64,000 nt of DNA from positions 29,819-93,818 of the forward strand of contig DATFFH010000057.1 in NCBI GenBank assembly GCA_035250245.1. Direction: 5' to 3'. This DNA is from Luteimonas_C sp035250245. GTDB taxonomy: Bacteria; Pseudomonadota; Gammaproteobacteria; Xanthomonadales; Xanthomonadaceae. The translations under genes were made by a program, and so were the position numbers. The notes below the pieces were generated by a model. The model was not told where the DNA came from and did not search any database. It was given only the letters and a program-made list of their open reading frames with translations. Position 1 is the first letter of the stretch. The number at the start of each line of letters is the position of its first letter. Positions 25,525 to 33,926 of this stretch are shown in pieces.

Positions 25525-25686
25525 CTATTCCTCTTCTTCTTCGTCCGCGTTCTGTTGTTTGCCCGGCTGCTTCTGGTCGTCGCGGTCGCGTCCTTGCTGC
25601 TGCTGCGATGGATCTTGCATCTGGTTCTGCTTGTCCTGCGAAGGGTCCTGCTTCTGACGCGGGTCCTGGTTCTGGTTGTTGCCCAT
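25525..25686 (-). CDS. Gln/Asp/Asn-rich disordered small protein
   Basis: A 53-residue protein almost entirely of Gln, Asp, Asn, Lys, Pro and Glu. It contains repeated QDPSQ/QDPRQ units and ends in six acidic residues. No fold is expected. A GGAGC-like site is present before the ATG at 25686, and its own terminator supports a real gene. Hydrophilic disordered proteins of this sort are typical of desiccation or osmotic stress regulons; that role is inference. Confidence 0.7.
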   Translation of the reverse strand: MGNNQNQDPRQKQDPSQDKQNQMQDPSQQQQGRDRDDQKQPGKQQNADEEEEE

Positions 25687-25869
25687 GGTGCGACGCTCCT
25701 TGTGGGGGATGCCCGGGCGGATTGCCCGGCGCATGAGCAGCATGTGCCGGGTGCCGTTAGCAAGGCGCGAGAAGGGCGTGACGACGGTGCGAGCGAGCGC
25801 TCCGCGGATGAATGGTTCAGCGCACCGGCGCGGAGTATGATCCGCGGACCGCAACCCAGGATCCGAATC

Positions 25870-26301
25870 ATGCGCGCCACGGCCTTACTGGTGCTTTCGT
25901 TGTCGCTGGCGGCCGCTTCGGCGTTCGCGGGCGAGTCCAAGTCTTATGGCCAGGCGATGCCGACCGGCGCGTCGGTGCCGATCTCGGCCGCCGTTGCCGC
26001 GCACGAGCAGTACGCCGGCAAGCCGCAGCGCTACAGCGGCCGCATCGCCGAGGTTTGCCAGAAGGAAGGTTGCTGGTTGGTGCTGGAAGACGACGGCCAC
26101 AGCGCGCGGGTGATGATGCGCGATCACAAGTTCGTCGTGCCCAAGGATGCGACAGGCAAGGCCGAAGTTTTTGGCGTGCTCTCGCGCAAGCAGCTGACGC
26201 CGGAGCAGGTGAAGCACATGCAGGAAGAAAGCAAGAACGGGTTGCCGGTGTCCGATGTGGAATACCGCATCGTCGCCGACGGCGTCGAAATCGCGGGCTG
26301 A
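25870..26301 (+). CDS. Secreted DUF4920-type protein
   Basis: A 143-residue protein with a Sec signal peptide (cleavage near AFAG, residue 20). The single domain contains GRIAEVCQKEGCWLVLEDDG and VRVMMRDHKF-like strands, characteristic of DUF4920 (recalled). The paired Cys in CQKEGC may bind metal or form a disulfide. It leads a run of three plus-strand envelope genes with short gaps, so an operon is possible. Function unknown. Confidence 0.78.
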   Translation: MRATALLVLSLSLAAASAFAGESKSYGQAMPTGASVPISAAVAAHEQYAGKPQRYSGRIAEVCQKEGCWLVLEDDGHSARVMMRDHKFVVPKDATGKAEVFGVLSRKQLTPEQVKHMQEESKNGLPVSDVEYRIVADGVEIAG

Positions 26302-26331
26302 GCTTCTCGTGCAACTGCCGGAGGGCATGCG

Positions 26332-26928
26332 ATGAACAAGCTGCTATGCGCGGCGGTCGCCGCGGTGCTGTTGTCGGCCTGCGACAAGCCGCCGCCTGCG
26401 GCCGCCACGGATGCGCAGACGCCCGCAGAAACACCCGCCGAGACGGCGAGCGCGCCGGCAGCGACCGAGCCGGTGCCTGAGGAAACGGCATCGTCCGAAT
26501 CCGCCGCGCAAACGGAACAAGCGCCCGCGTCCGACCCCGCCGCCGACAAGGCGACCGACGACGCCATCGACAAGCTGTTGGGCGATCACGCGCGCTATCG
26601 CGACGCGATCGACCGATTCCAGAAAGCCGTCGCCGCCAAGGATGCCGCGGGCGTCGCGGCGCTGGTCGCGTATCCGTTCGAAGCGACGATCGACGGCAAG
26701 ACGGTCAAGATCAAGGATGCCGCCGGCTTCGTCGCGCAGTACGACAAGATCGTGACGCCGCCGATCGCCGACGCCATCGTCGCGCAGAAGTACTCGGCTC
26801 TGTTCGTCAACGCGCAGGGCGTCATGTTCGGCAGCGGCGAGGCATGGGTGAACGGCATCTGCAAGGACAATGCGTGCAAGAATTTCGACGTGAAAGTGAT
26901 CCGCATACAGCCGGCCGGCGAAAAATAG
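26332..26928 (+). CDS. Lipoprotein of unknown function
   Basis: A 198-residue lipoprotein: signal ending VLLSAC (Cys17), then a 55-residue Ala/Pro/Glu/Thr-rich linker, then a globular domain from about residue 80 with FQKAVAAKDAAGVAALVAYPF. That domain resembles small SnoaL/NTF2-like 'snoal-type' folds but is not assigned. Two Cys near the end (GICKDNACKNF) may form a disulfide. The gap to the next lipoprotein gene is 13 bp. Confidence 0.75.
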   Translation: MNKLLCAAVAAVLLSACDKPPPAAATDAQTPAETPAETASAPAATEPVPEETASSESAAQTEQAPASDPAADKATDDAIDKLLGDHARYRDAIDRFQKAVAAKDAAGVAALVAYPFEATIDGKTVKIKDAAGFVAQYDKIVTPPIADAIVAQKYSALFVNAQGVMFGSGEAWVNGICKDNACKNFDVKVIRIQPAGEK

Positions 26929-26941
26929 GAGAGGCCTCGAA

Positions 26942-27436
26942 ATGAAGCGCGAATTCGTTCTGCTGACCGCATCCGCTTTCGCCGCCGCGCTGGCATTGTC
27001 GGCATGCCAGAAACAGCCGCAGCCCGATCCGGCAGCCGCACCCGCGGCGCCCGCTTCGGAGCCTGCGCCTGCGGCCACGCCGGAGCCCGCGCCTGGGGCG
27101 CAACCGGTCGAGCCGGCCGCTCCCGCAATGCCGGCTTTCGTCGGCAAGGTCTGGGAAGTGAAGACGTCTTCGGCGGTCGAGCCCGGCACGCAGTACAGTT
27201 TCTTGGCCGACGGCACGCTGGTGATCGCGTCGAAGAACGGCCCGCCCGGTTACGGCAAATGGACTTACGAGAACGGCGCGCTGACGATGATCGAAGAAGG
27301 GATTTCCTATCCCACCGACATCCTCAAGCTGGACGCCGGCACGTTCGAGATCCGCAGCCACAATCCCGGCGAGCCTGTGACCATTTCGATGATCTCCGCC
27401 CCGAACGCGAGCTTGCCGAGCGCGCCGGGCGGTTGA
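26942..27436 (+). CDS. Lipoprotein of unknown function
   Basis: A 164-residue lipoprotein with lipobox ALSAC (Cys22) and a Pro/Ala-rich linker to about residue 65. The C-terminal domain has VGKVWEVKTSSAVEPGTQY and GTLVIASKNGPPGYGKWTYENG, which resembles lipocalin-like or META-type small beta proteins, but not closely enough to name. AGGAG precedes the ATG. It is likely co-transcribed with the upstream lipoprotein and ends at a hairpin. Confidence 0.75.
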   Translation: MKREFVLLTASAFAAALALSACQKQPQPDPAAAPAAPASEPAPAATPEPAPGAQPVEPAAPAMPAFVGKVWEVKTSSAVEPGTQYSFLADGTLVIASKNGPPGYGKWTYENGALTMIEEGISYPTDILKLDAGTFEIRSHNPGEPVTISMISAPNASLPSAPGG

Positions 27437-27444
27437 CGATCGCA

Positions 27445-27478
27445 GCCGCGACGGGTGACAGCTGACACCTGTCGCGGC
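27445..27478 (+). terminator. Probable terminator hairpin
   Basis: GCCGCGAC (27445-27452) pairs with GTCGCGGC (27471-27478), with an inner GGTG/CACC stem. It is followed by CTTCGTCTT, a weak T-rich tail, 8 bp after the lipoprotein stop. Confidence 0.55.
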
Positions 27479-27522
27479 CTTCGTCTTGGGCTAGATTCGC
27501 GGCAACCACAGGGAGCCGCACC

Positions 27523-28032
27523 ATGGCCGCGATCGCCTTGCCCGCCTTGACGCCGTACTTGGCCACCGCCGCCATCGGCTGGATTTATTACCGCCGCATC
27601 CGCCGCAGCTTCGGCCGTCAGGTTTGGCAACCCGGGCGCACGGCGTTTCGTCTCTTTTTTCTGGCGTTGGCTGCGAGCGGCTTAGGTTTCGCCGCGATCT
27701 TTCTGCCGCACGTAGGCTGGGGCATCGCCGCCGGCGCCTTGGGCGGCGCGGCGTTAGGCTGGTTCGCCTTGCGCCATACCCACGCCGAATTCGTCGAGGG
27801 ACAAGGCTACTACACGCCCAATCCCTGGATCGGCGGCGCCTTGTCGCTGTTGTTGATCGGACGCTTGGCCTGGCGCTGGAGCCAAGGCGCTTTCAGCGAC
27901 GGTGCGATGCAGACCGCTCAGCAGGCCAGTCCGCTGACGATGGCTTTCGCGGCCGCATTGATCGCGTATTTCCTGGCCAATAACATCGGGTTGATGCTGC
28001 GGATGCGTGCGTTGGCGGCGGAACCTCGCTAA
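27523..28032 (+). CDS. Multi-pass membrane protein, possibly CcdC/DUF1453-like
   Basis: A 169-residue protein with four or five predicted helices. After the first helix comes YYRRIRRSFGRQ, a basic cytosolic loop, and later ALRHTHAEFVEGQGYYTPNP WIGG split around a loop. These features recall the CcdC/DUF1453 family, but the match is from memory. No redox motif is present. It stands alone between a terminator and a REP element. Confidence 0.65.
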   Translation: MAAIALPALTPYLATAAIGWIYYRRIRRSFGRQVWQPGRTAFRLFFLALAASGLGFAAIFLPHVGWGIAAGALGGAALGWFALRHTHAEFVEGQGYYTPNPWIGGALSLLLIGRLAWRWSQGAFSDGAMQTAQQASPLTMAFAAALIAYFLANNIGLMLRMRALAAEPR

Positions 28033-28042
28033 CTCCCGGTTT

Positions 28043-28160
28043 GTGTAGGAGCGGCTTTAGCCGCGAGCTTTTGCCCTAGCCGTCATTCCCGCGAAAAGCG
28101 GGAATCCAGCGATTTTGGCTCATGACGGCTGAAAAGCTCGCGGCTAAAGCCGCTCCTACA
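28043..28160. repeat. REP-type compound palindrome (family C) with family D palindrome nested in its loop
   Basis: TGTAGGAGCGGCTTTAGCCG at the left and CGGCTAAAGCCGCTCCTACA at the right form the outer arms. The loop holds GTCATTCCCGCGAAAAGCGG followed by GAATCCAGCGATTTTGG, a family D arm. Nesting of one family in another implies successive insertions. Confidence 0.88.
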
Positions 28161-28263
28161 AAACAAAAAACGGCGTACATGGAACGCCGCATTGCGCAGA
28201 CGCGCTTGAACGTTCCGTATCCGCCCTCAAATACCGCCCATTGCCCTCTGGAACGCCATCCGC

Positions 28264-29361
28264 ATGGAGGCCTCCCCCGATCCCGTTCTCCGCGCACCGG
28301 CGCGCCGTCCGCTCCTGGCCTTCGCCGCGGGCTGGGCCCTGCTGGCCGCAAGCGCTTTCGTCCAGGCCGCGCCGCGCGCCTGCACCGAGGCTTCGAGCGT
28401 TTCCGAGCGCTCGCCGCCGGTGATCAACGTGCGCATCGACAACGATTTGTTCGCGCGCCAGGACCAGGGCTACAGCAGCGGCATCCTGGTGAGCATGGTC
28501 TCGCCGAACCTGAAGGATTACACCGAAGACGATTGCCTGCCTGGATTGGCGCGCTGGATCAACCGCCACCTCGCCAGGATCCAGCCCTCCGGCTTCGACC
28601 AACAGAACATGGTGGTGAAGATCGGGCAGGGCATCTTCACGCCGACCGATCCGGAGCGCCGCGATCTGATTGCCGACGATCGGCCCTACGCTGGCGCGCT
28701 GCTCGCCAGCTTCGGCTACAACGCGCGCAAAGGCGATCGTTTGCGCAGCACCCAACTGGTGTTCGGCATCGTCGGACCTGATGCGTATGCCGAGCAAAGC
28801 CAGAATTTCATCCACCGCCTGATCGGTTCCAAGCGCTTCAACGGCTGGGACAACCAGCTGCATAACGAGCCGGTCTTCATGCTGGTGCACGAGCGCTCGA
28901 AACGCTACGCGACCCACACCATCGGCGATCACGGTTTGCAATGGGACGCGATCAACCATTGGGGCGGGGCGATCGGAAATTTCCAGACCTATGCCAGCGC
29001 CGGCACCGAATTGCGGCTCGGTTTTCGTTTGCCGAACGATTTCGGTTCCAGCCCGGTGCGGCCGGCGGGCGACAATACCGCGCCGAACGAAAGCTACCGG
29101 GTGATGCGCGGCTGGACCTGGCATGCCTTCGTTGCGACCGACGCGAAGTGGGTGCTGCACGACATCACTTTGGACGGGAACACCTTCCGCGACAGCCATA
29201 GCGTGGACAAGAAACCGCTGGTCGGCGAGGCGGCGATCGGCATGGCGGTGACTTACGAGCGCTGGAAGTTCGCCTTCGCCCGTTATTACCGCACCCGCGA
29301 ATTCGACGGGCAGCGGTCGCGGCCTTCGTTCGGCAGCTTCACGATCAGCCGGGCGTTTTGA
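28264..29361 (+). CDS. lpxR: LpxR-family lipid A 3'-O-deacylase
   Basis: A 365-residue outer-membrane barrel protein. An extended N terminus with a signal peptide ends near VQAAP (residue 36). VRIDNDLFARQDQGYSSG matches the LpxR active-site Asn-Asp and YTxG region; DDRPYAGALLASFGY is another conserved stretch. The chain ends in SRAF (terminal Phe). The enzyme would remove the 3'-acyloxyacyl chain of lipid A, changing surface charge and immune recognition. No lipid A gene is adjacent. Confidence 0.85.
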   Translation: MEASPDPVLRAPARRPLLAFAAGWALLAASAFVQAAPRACTEASSVSERSPPVINVRIDNDLFARQDQGYSSGILVSMVSPNLKDYTEDDCLPGLARWINRHLARIQPSGFDQQNMVVKIGQGIFTPTDPERRDLIADDRPYAGALLASFGYNARKGDRLRSTQLVFGIVGPDAYAEQSQNFIHRLIGSKRFNGWDNQLHNEPVFMLVHERSKRYATHTIGDHGLQWDAINHWGGAIGNFQTYASAGTELRLGFRLPNDFGSSPVRPAGDNTAPNESYRVMRGWTWHAFVATDAKWVLHDITLDGNTFRDSHSVDKKPLVGEAAIGMAVTYERWKFAFARYYRTREFDGQRSRPSFGSFTISRAF

Positions 29362-29391
29362 GGTCTCGTAGAGACTTCAGGATGATGCGTT

Positions 29392-29461
29392 CTTGTGGGA
29401 GGGGCTTCAGCCCCGACAGCACGATCGTTGCGACAGTCGGGGCTGAAGCCCCTCCCACAAG
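29392..29461. repeat. Compound inverted repeat, family G
   Basis: CTTGTGGGAGGGGCTTCAGC and the inverse ending CCCCTCCCACAAG flank a short spacer of about 20 bp. It is a relative of family C with GGGGCTTCAGCCCC in place of GCGGCTTTAGCCGC. It lies between lpxR and the transglycosylase gene. Confidence 0.85.
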
Positions 29462-29538
29462 AGCGAAGGCATAAAGTGCTGGACTTCGCTCGGCCCGGTT
29501 GCGCTTATTCACTCGCGGATCATTACAATCCGGCCGCC

Positions 29539-30315
29539 ATGCCTCTTCGTCCCGCCATCGCTTGCCTGCTCGGCCTGGCCATAGCGCTCAGCGCGGCCGA
29601 CGCGTCGGCGCGCGTCGTTTATCGATGCGTGCGCAACGGCACGGTCAGCCTGGCCACCGCGCCCGAGCCGGGATCCAAATGCGTCGCCAAGACCATCCCC
29701 GACGATGCGGCGAAGGTGCCGAACCTGTGGGGCGAGATGGGCATGATCAACGGCACCCTGTACGAACGCGAGCAGGACGGGAAGACCGTCTACAGCACGC
29801 GCAATCTGCCCGGCTCCAAGGTCTATCTGAAGTTCACCGTGCAGACGCCGCCCGGCTCGCCCGCGCACGAGGGCTTGGGCAAGATCGGCAAGCCGCAGTT
29901 GAAGATCTTCGCCAAGGAATTCAAGGCCGCGGCGAAGGCGACCGGCGTCGACGACGCCTGGCTGCGCGCGTTCGCGCATGCCGAAAGCGGTTTCGACGCG
30001 AAGGCGATATCGCCCAAGGGCGCGCAGGGCGTGATGCAATTGATGCCGCAAGTGGCGAAGGAATACGGCGTCAAGGACCCGTTCTCGTCGGCCGAATCGA
30101 TCGGCGCCGGCGCGCGCCATCTGAAGCAGCTCAAGCGCCGCTACAAGGACGATCTGGTGTTGGTCGCCGCGGCCTACAACGCCGGCATCGGCGCGGTGAC
30201 GCGCTACAAGGGCGTGCCGCCGTACGCGGAAACGCAGGCTTACGTGGCCAAGGTACAGGCCTTGCACGAACGCTATCTGATCGCGATGGGGCGCAAGGAA
30301 ACGCCGGCCAAGTAG
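29539..30315 (+). CDS. Periplasmic lytic transglycosylase, SLT domain
   Basis: A 258-residue protein with a signal peptide (to about residue 24), a small DUF4124-like region with two Cys (YRCVRNGT, GSKCVAK), and an SLT domain from about residue 130. The catalytic Glu149 is in FAHAESGFDAKAISPKG; GVMQLMP and AAYNAGIGAV are the other family motifs. It would cleave peptidoglycan glycan strands to anhydro-muropeptides. It is a stand-alone gene flanked by palindromes. Confidence 0.9.
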   Translation: MPLRPAIACLLGLAIALSAADASARVVYRCVRNGTVSLATAPEPGSKCVAKTIPDDAAKVPNLWGEMGMINGTLYEREQDGKTVYSTRNLPGSKVYLKFTVQTPPGSPAHEGLGKIGKPQLKIFAKEFKAAAKATGVDDAWLRAFAHAESGFDAKAISPKGAQGVMQLMPQVAKEYGVKDPFSSAESIGAGARHLKQLKRRYKDDLVLVAAAYNAGIGAVTRYKGVPPYAETQAYVAKVQALHERYLIAMGRKETPAK

Positions 30316-30339
30316 TTCCGGCGCCGGCGGATCACTTTT

Positions 30340-30432
30340 TGTGGGAGCGGCTTTTAGCCGCGAGCTCTTTCCGTTAAATCGCGACGTCGCAGCGATTGAG
30401 AGAAAGAGCTCGCGGCTGAAGCCGCTCCTACA
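30340..30432. repeat. REP-type compound palindrome, family C
   Basis: TGTGGGAGCGGCTTTTAGCC and the inverse GGCTGAAGCCGCTCCTACA, with GAGCTC elements and a spacer TCCGTTAAATCGCGACGTCG between. It separates the convergent transglycosylase and sugar dehydrogenase genes. Confidence 0.88.
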
Positions 30433-30439
30433 AGAGCGG

Positions 30440-31603
30440 TTAGGCGGGGGTGAGTTTCAGCAGGCGCGCGCCGCCGCCGTCTTCGAGCAGCCAGATCGCA
30501 CCGTCGGGCCCTTGTTCCACTTCGCGGATGCGGTGGCCCATGTCGTAGCGGGCCGCTTCGCGCGCTTTGACGCCGTCGAATTCGATGCGGATCAGCGACT
30601 GCGACGACAGCCCGCCGATGAAGCCGTCGCCCTGCCAGTCCGGGAACTGCTTGCCGGAATAGATGATGAAGCCCGCCGGCGAGATCACAGGATTCCAGAA
30701 CGCTTCCGGCGCATTGAATTCCGGACGCGTGTCGTGGTCGGGAATGTCGCGACCGTCATAATGATCGCCGTTGGAGACGATCGGGTAGCCGTAGTTGGAA
30801 CCGCGTTCGATCAGGTTCAATTCGTCGCCGCCTTGCGGGCCCATTTCGTGTTCCCACAGCCGGCCTTGCGCGTCGAAAGCCAAGCCCAGTGCGTTGCGAT
30901 GGCCCAGCGACCAGATCTGCGCAGTCACGCCGCCCTGGTCGGCGAAGGGATTGTCGGACGGCGCGCTGCCGTCGTCGTTCAGGCGCACGATCTTGCCCAG
31001 GTTGGATTTCATGTCCTGCGCGGGATCGAATTTCTGCCGTTCGCTGGAGCTGATCCACAGCATGCCGTCTTTGTCGAAGGCGATGCGGTGGCCGTAGTGG
31101 CCGCGGCCGCTGACTTTCGGCACCTGCCGCCAGATGACTTTCAGATCCGACAAAGCGCCGCCACCATTGCCGTCCAAACTGAGCTTGGCGCGAGCGACTG
31201 CACCACCGCGCGTGTCGCCGTCGCCTTTTTCGGCATAGCTCAGGTAAACGATGCCGTTGTCGGCGAATTTCGGGTGCAGGACGATGTCGCCCAGGCCGCC
31301 CTGGCCGCCGTAGTCGACCGCAGGCACGCCGGACACTTCGCCGACGCGCTTGCTGGCTACGTCCAGCACTTTCAATTTGCCTTCTTTCTCGGTAACCAGC
31401 AGGCGGCCGTCGGGCAGGAAGGCCATCGCCCAGGGTTCGTCGAACTTAGCCACTTCGGTGCTGACGAAAGGCTTGCCGCCGGCCGGGGCCGTCGCGGATG
31501 CGGTCGCCGCGCTTTCCGATTGCGCGCTATTGGCGTTGCTGGCGCCGTTGCAGGCGGCCAGGGTCAGCGCGGTGCAGGCGAGGGCGAGCAGGGAAGGTTT
31601 CAT
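30440..31603 (-). CDS. PQQ-dependent sugar dehydrogenase lipoprotein (YliI/sGDH family), copy 1
   Basis: A 387-residue six-bladed beta-propeller with lipobox LAAC (Cys18). FDEPWAMAFLPDGRLLVTEK opens the first blade. GHYGHRIAFDKDG carries the likely catalytic His, and IWSLGHRNALGLAF carries the PQQ-contacting Arg. WISSSERQKFDPAQDM and GGDELNLIERGSNYG are further family signatures. It would oxidise aldose sugars in the periplasm, passing electrons to the respiratory chain. The ATG at 31603 begins the lipoprotein signal. A paralogue follows upstream on the same strand. Confidence 0.88.
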   Translation of the reverse strand: MKPSLLALACTALTLAACNGASNANSAQSESAATASATAPAGGKPFVSTEVAKFDEPWAMAFLPDGRLLVTEKEGKLKVLDVASKRVGEVSGVPAVDYGGQGGLGDIVLHPKFADNGIVYLSYAEKGDGDTRGGAVARAKLSLDGNGGGALSDLKVIWRQVPKVSGRGHYGHRIAFDKDGMLWISSSERQKFDPAQDMKSNLGKIVRLNDDGSAPSDNPFADQGGVTAQIWSLGHRNALGLAFDAQGRLWEHEMGPQGGDELNLIERGSNYGYPIVSNGDHYDGRDIPDHDTRPEFNAPEAFWNPVISPAGFIIYSGKQFPDWQGDGFIGGLSSQSLIRIEFDGVKAREAARYDMGHRIREVEQGPDGAIWLLEDGGGARLLKLTPA

Positions 31604-31659
31604 CGAAATCTCCGGCGAAAGGGATGGCTGATTGTGCAAGTCAACTCGAAGAAATCCAA

Positions 31660-31819
31660 AGCCCCTTTCCCGCCGGGAGAGGGGTGAGGGTCGGCGGAAC
31701 GGATGGCGCCGGAGCCGTTGCGAAAACGTCGGTTAACGATTTCAGCTGCGACGGCAGCGGGCGCAGTTTCGCCGAACCCTCATCGGCCCTTTCGGGCACC
31801 TTCTCCAGACGGGAGAAGG
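31660..31819. repeat. Compound inverted repeat, family E
   Basis: GCCCCTTTCCCGCCGGGAGA begins and TTCTCCAGACGGGAGAAGG ends the element, with CCCTCATCGGCCCTTTCGGG before the right arm. It occupies most of the 234-bp gap between the two sugar dehydrogenase genes. Confidence 0.82.
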
Positions 31820-31837
31820 AAAAAATCGTCTGCATTC

Positions 31838-33148
31838 TCAGAACGGCACCGGCGTCAACCGCAACAACCGCACGTTGCCGCCGTCTTCCAGCAACCAAAT
31901 CGCGCCGTCGGGTCCTTGCTCGACTTCGCGGATCCTTTGTCCCATCGGATAGCGCGCCGCTTCCCGCGCCTGCACGCCGTTGAACTCGATGCGGACCAGG
32001 GCCTGGGAAGCCAGTCCGCCGATGAAACCATCGCCGCGGAAATACGGGAACAGCGATCCGGTATAGATGATGAAGCCGGCGGGCGCGATCACCGGCGTCC
32101 ACCAGGCTTCCGGCGCATTGAATTCGGGACGCGTGGGGTGGTCGGGAATCGGCGTGCCATCGTAGTGGTCGCCGTTGGAGACGATCGGCCAGCCGTAGTT
32201 CGAGCCGCGTTCGATCAAATTCAGTTCGTCGCCGCCCGCCGGGCCCATTTCGTGCGCCCACAGCCGGCCTTGCCGATCGAAGGCCAAACCGAGCACGTTG
32301 CGATGGCCCAGCGACCAGATCTGCGCCGTCATGCCGCCTTGCGCGGCGAAAGGATTGTCGGCCGGCACGCTGCCGTCGTCGTTCAGGCGCACGATCTTGC
32401 CCAAGTTGGAAGCCATGTCCTGCGCGGGATCGAACTTCTGCCGATCGCTGGAGCTGATCCACAGCTTGCCTTGCGCATCGAACGCCAAGCGATGGCCGTA
32501 ATGGCCGTAGCCGCTGACCTTCGGCTGGCGCCAGATCACTTGCAGCCCCGACAAGCTGCCGCCGCCGCTGCCGTTCGTATTCAGCTGCGCGTACGCCACC
32601 GCGGCGCCGCGGGTGTCCCCCGCGCCGGCTTCGACGTAACTCAAATAGATGCGTTGATTGCTAGCGAACTGCGGATGCAGCAAGACCTCGCCGAGGCCGC
32701 CTTGGCCGCCGTATGCGACCGCCGGCACGCCGGTGATGTTGCCGATCTGTCGGGTCGCGGTGTTCAACAGCTTCAGCTGGCCGCCTTTCTGGGTGACGAG
32801 CAAACGGCCGTCGGGCAGGAAGGTCATCGCCCAGGGCTCGTCGAAGCGTGCGATTTCGGTGCTGACGAAAGGCGGATTCGGCAATCGCGACGCCTGCAGC
32901 GGACCGCCGACGGCGGGCGGCGCGGCCGCCTGCGCTGCAGTTGCGGAGGCCGCGACGGTGGCCTGCGTTACGGCTGCGGACGCGGGTTGCGCCGCGGGAC
33001 GCCGCGAAACGGCGGCAATGAACGTCGGTTGTCCGGAATGGTCCGGATCGGCCGCTTCGATCCGCGCCGATTCCACGCGCGCATCGTCGCAGGACGACAA
33101 CAGCAGGCCCGTCGCTACGACGGCGGCCGACAGCAACGATCTGTCCAT
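31838..33148 (-). CDS. PQQ-dependent sugar dehydrogenase lipoprotein, copy 2
   Basis: A 436-residue paralogue of the adjacent gene, with lipobox LLLSSC (Cys20) and an Ala/Thr-rich linker of about 70 residues that copy 1 lacks. The propeller shows the same motifs: FDEPWAMTFLPDGRLLVTQK, GHYGHRLAFDAQG, WSLGHRNVLGLAF, GGDELNLIERGSNYG. Catalytic residues are retained, so both copies should be active. Tandem orientation and high identity point to local duplication. The longer linker may place the domain further from the membrane. Confidence 0.88.
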   Translation of the reverse strand: MDRSLLSAAVVATGLLLSSCDDARVESARIEAADPDHSGQPTFIAAVSRRPAAQPASAAVTQATVAASATAAQAAAPPAVGGPLQASRLPNPPFVSTEIARFDEPWAMTFLPDGRLLVTQKGGQLKLLNTATRQIGNITGVPAVAYGGQGGLGEVLLHPQFASNQRIYLSYVEAGAGDTRGAAVAYAQLNTNGSGGGSLSGLQVIWRQPKVSGYGHYGHRLAFDAQGKLWISSSDRQKFDPAQDMASNLGKIVRLNDDGSVPADNPFAAQGGMTAQIWSLGHRNVLGLAFDRQGRLWAHEMGPAGGDELNLIERGSNYGWPIVSNGDHYDGTPIPDHPTRPEFNAPEAWWTPVIAPAGFIIYTGSLFPYFRGDGFIGGLASQALVRIEFNGVQAREAARYPMGQRIREVEQGPDGAIWLLEDGGNVRLLRLTPVPF

Positions 33149-33438
33149 GGCAGGCACCCGTTCGCGGATAGCGCTGCCACTTTGTACACCATTCGAGCGC
33201 GGCTGCGCCATCGCGCGGTTTTTACCTGCGGCGGCGCATCTTCGTGCGCGATTGCAGGCGCAAGAATGCGTTGCGCGTCCCCATCGCCGTGCCCTAACCC
33301 ACATCGTCGGCGCTGTGGTTAAGGCAACGTAACTCTAACGATTAAAGCGGCGTCCTGATTCAGACATGGGCTGGCATGGTGCGAGCGTGCGGCATCGACC
33401 GTGCACTCCATCATTCCTGTTCCATGGAGCAAAACATC

Positions 33439-33804
33439 ATGAAAGCACTCAATCGTACGATTCCTCTGCTGGCCCTGACGGCCGCTCTGGCCGCCCCCGC
33501 GGCCTTCGCACAGTCCAGCACGGGCACCCCGTCGCCGACCACGGCCGCCGATCAGCAAACCGCGCCGCCGGATGCCGCCGCGGCTCCCGCCGCATCGCAG
33601 GGCAAGGCCAAGACCTGGGCCGACGTGGATAGCGACAAGGACGGCAAGATCAGCAAGTCCGAATCCGCCAGCGAGCCGGCCGTCGGCCAGATCTTCGACC
33701 AAGCCGACAGCAACAAGGACGGCAGCCTGACCACGGACGAATACAAGGCGTATGTCGCCAAGGCCAACGGCGCGCCCAAGAGCGATCAGGGCGGCAGCCG
33801 CTGA
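33439..33804 (+). CDS. Secreted EF-hand calcium-binding protein
   Basis: A 121-residue protein: signal peptide (cleavage after AFA, about residue 24), a 30-residue Pro/Ala/Thr/Gln-rich linker, and two EF-hand loops, DVDSDKDGKISKSE and DQADSNKDGSLTTDE. Calcium binding in the periplasm is the expected property. Frame-internal upstream ATGs exist, but MKALNRTIPLL gives the signal peptide. The 290 bp between the sugar dehydrogenase start and this gene hold only promoters. The neighbouring sGDH-like enzymes need calcium, which may be coincidence. Confidence 0.85.
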   Translation: MKALNRTIPLLALTAALAAPAAFAQSSTGTPSPTTAADQQTAPPDAAAAPAASQGKAKTWADVDSDKDGKISKSESASEPAVGQIFDQADSNKDGSLTTDEYKAYVAKANGAPKSDQGGSR

Positions 33805-33837
33805 TCGGCTATCCGCAAGGAACCGAAAACCATGCAT

Positions 33838-33873
33838 GGCCCGGTCGTCGCGCCCCCGCGCGGCGATCGGGCC
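33838..33873 (+). terminator. Long GC hairpin, possible terminator
   Basis: Bases 33838-33853 can pair with 33858-33873, including two G-U pairs, leaving a CCCC loop. It follows the EF-hand gene by 33 bp. There is no T run, so termination is uncertain. Confidence 0.45.
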
Positions 33874-33926
33874 CGACTGCGAAAGGGCGCGCCCCCGCGC
33901 GCCACGAACTTGAGGGAAATTCCGCG

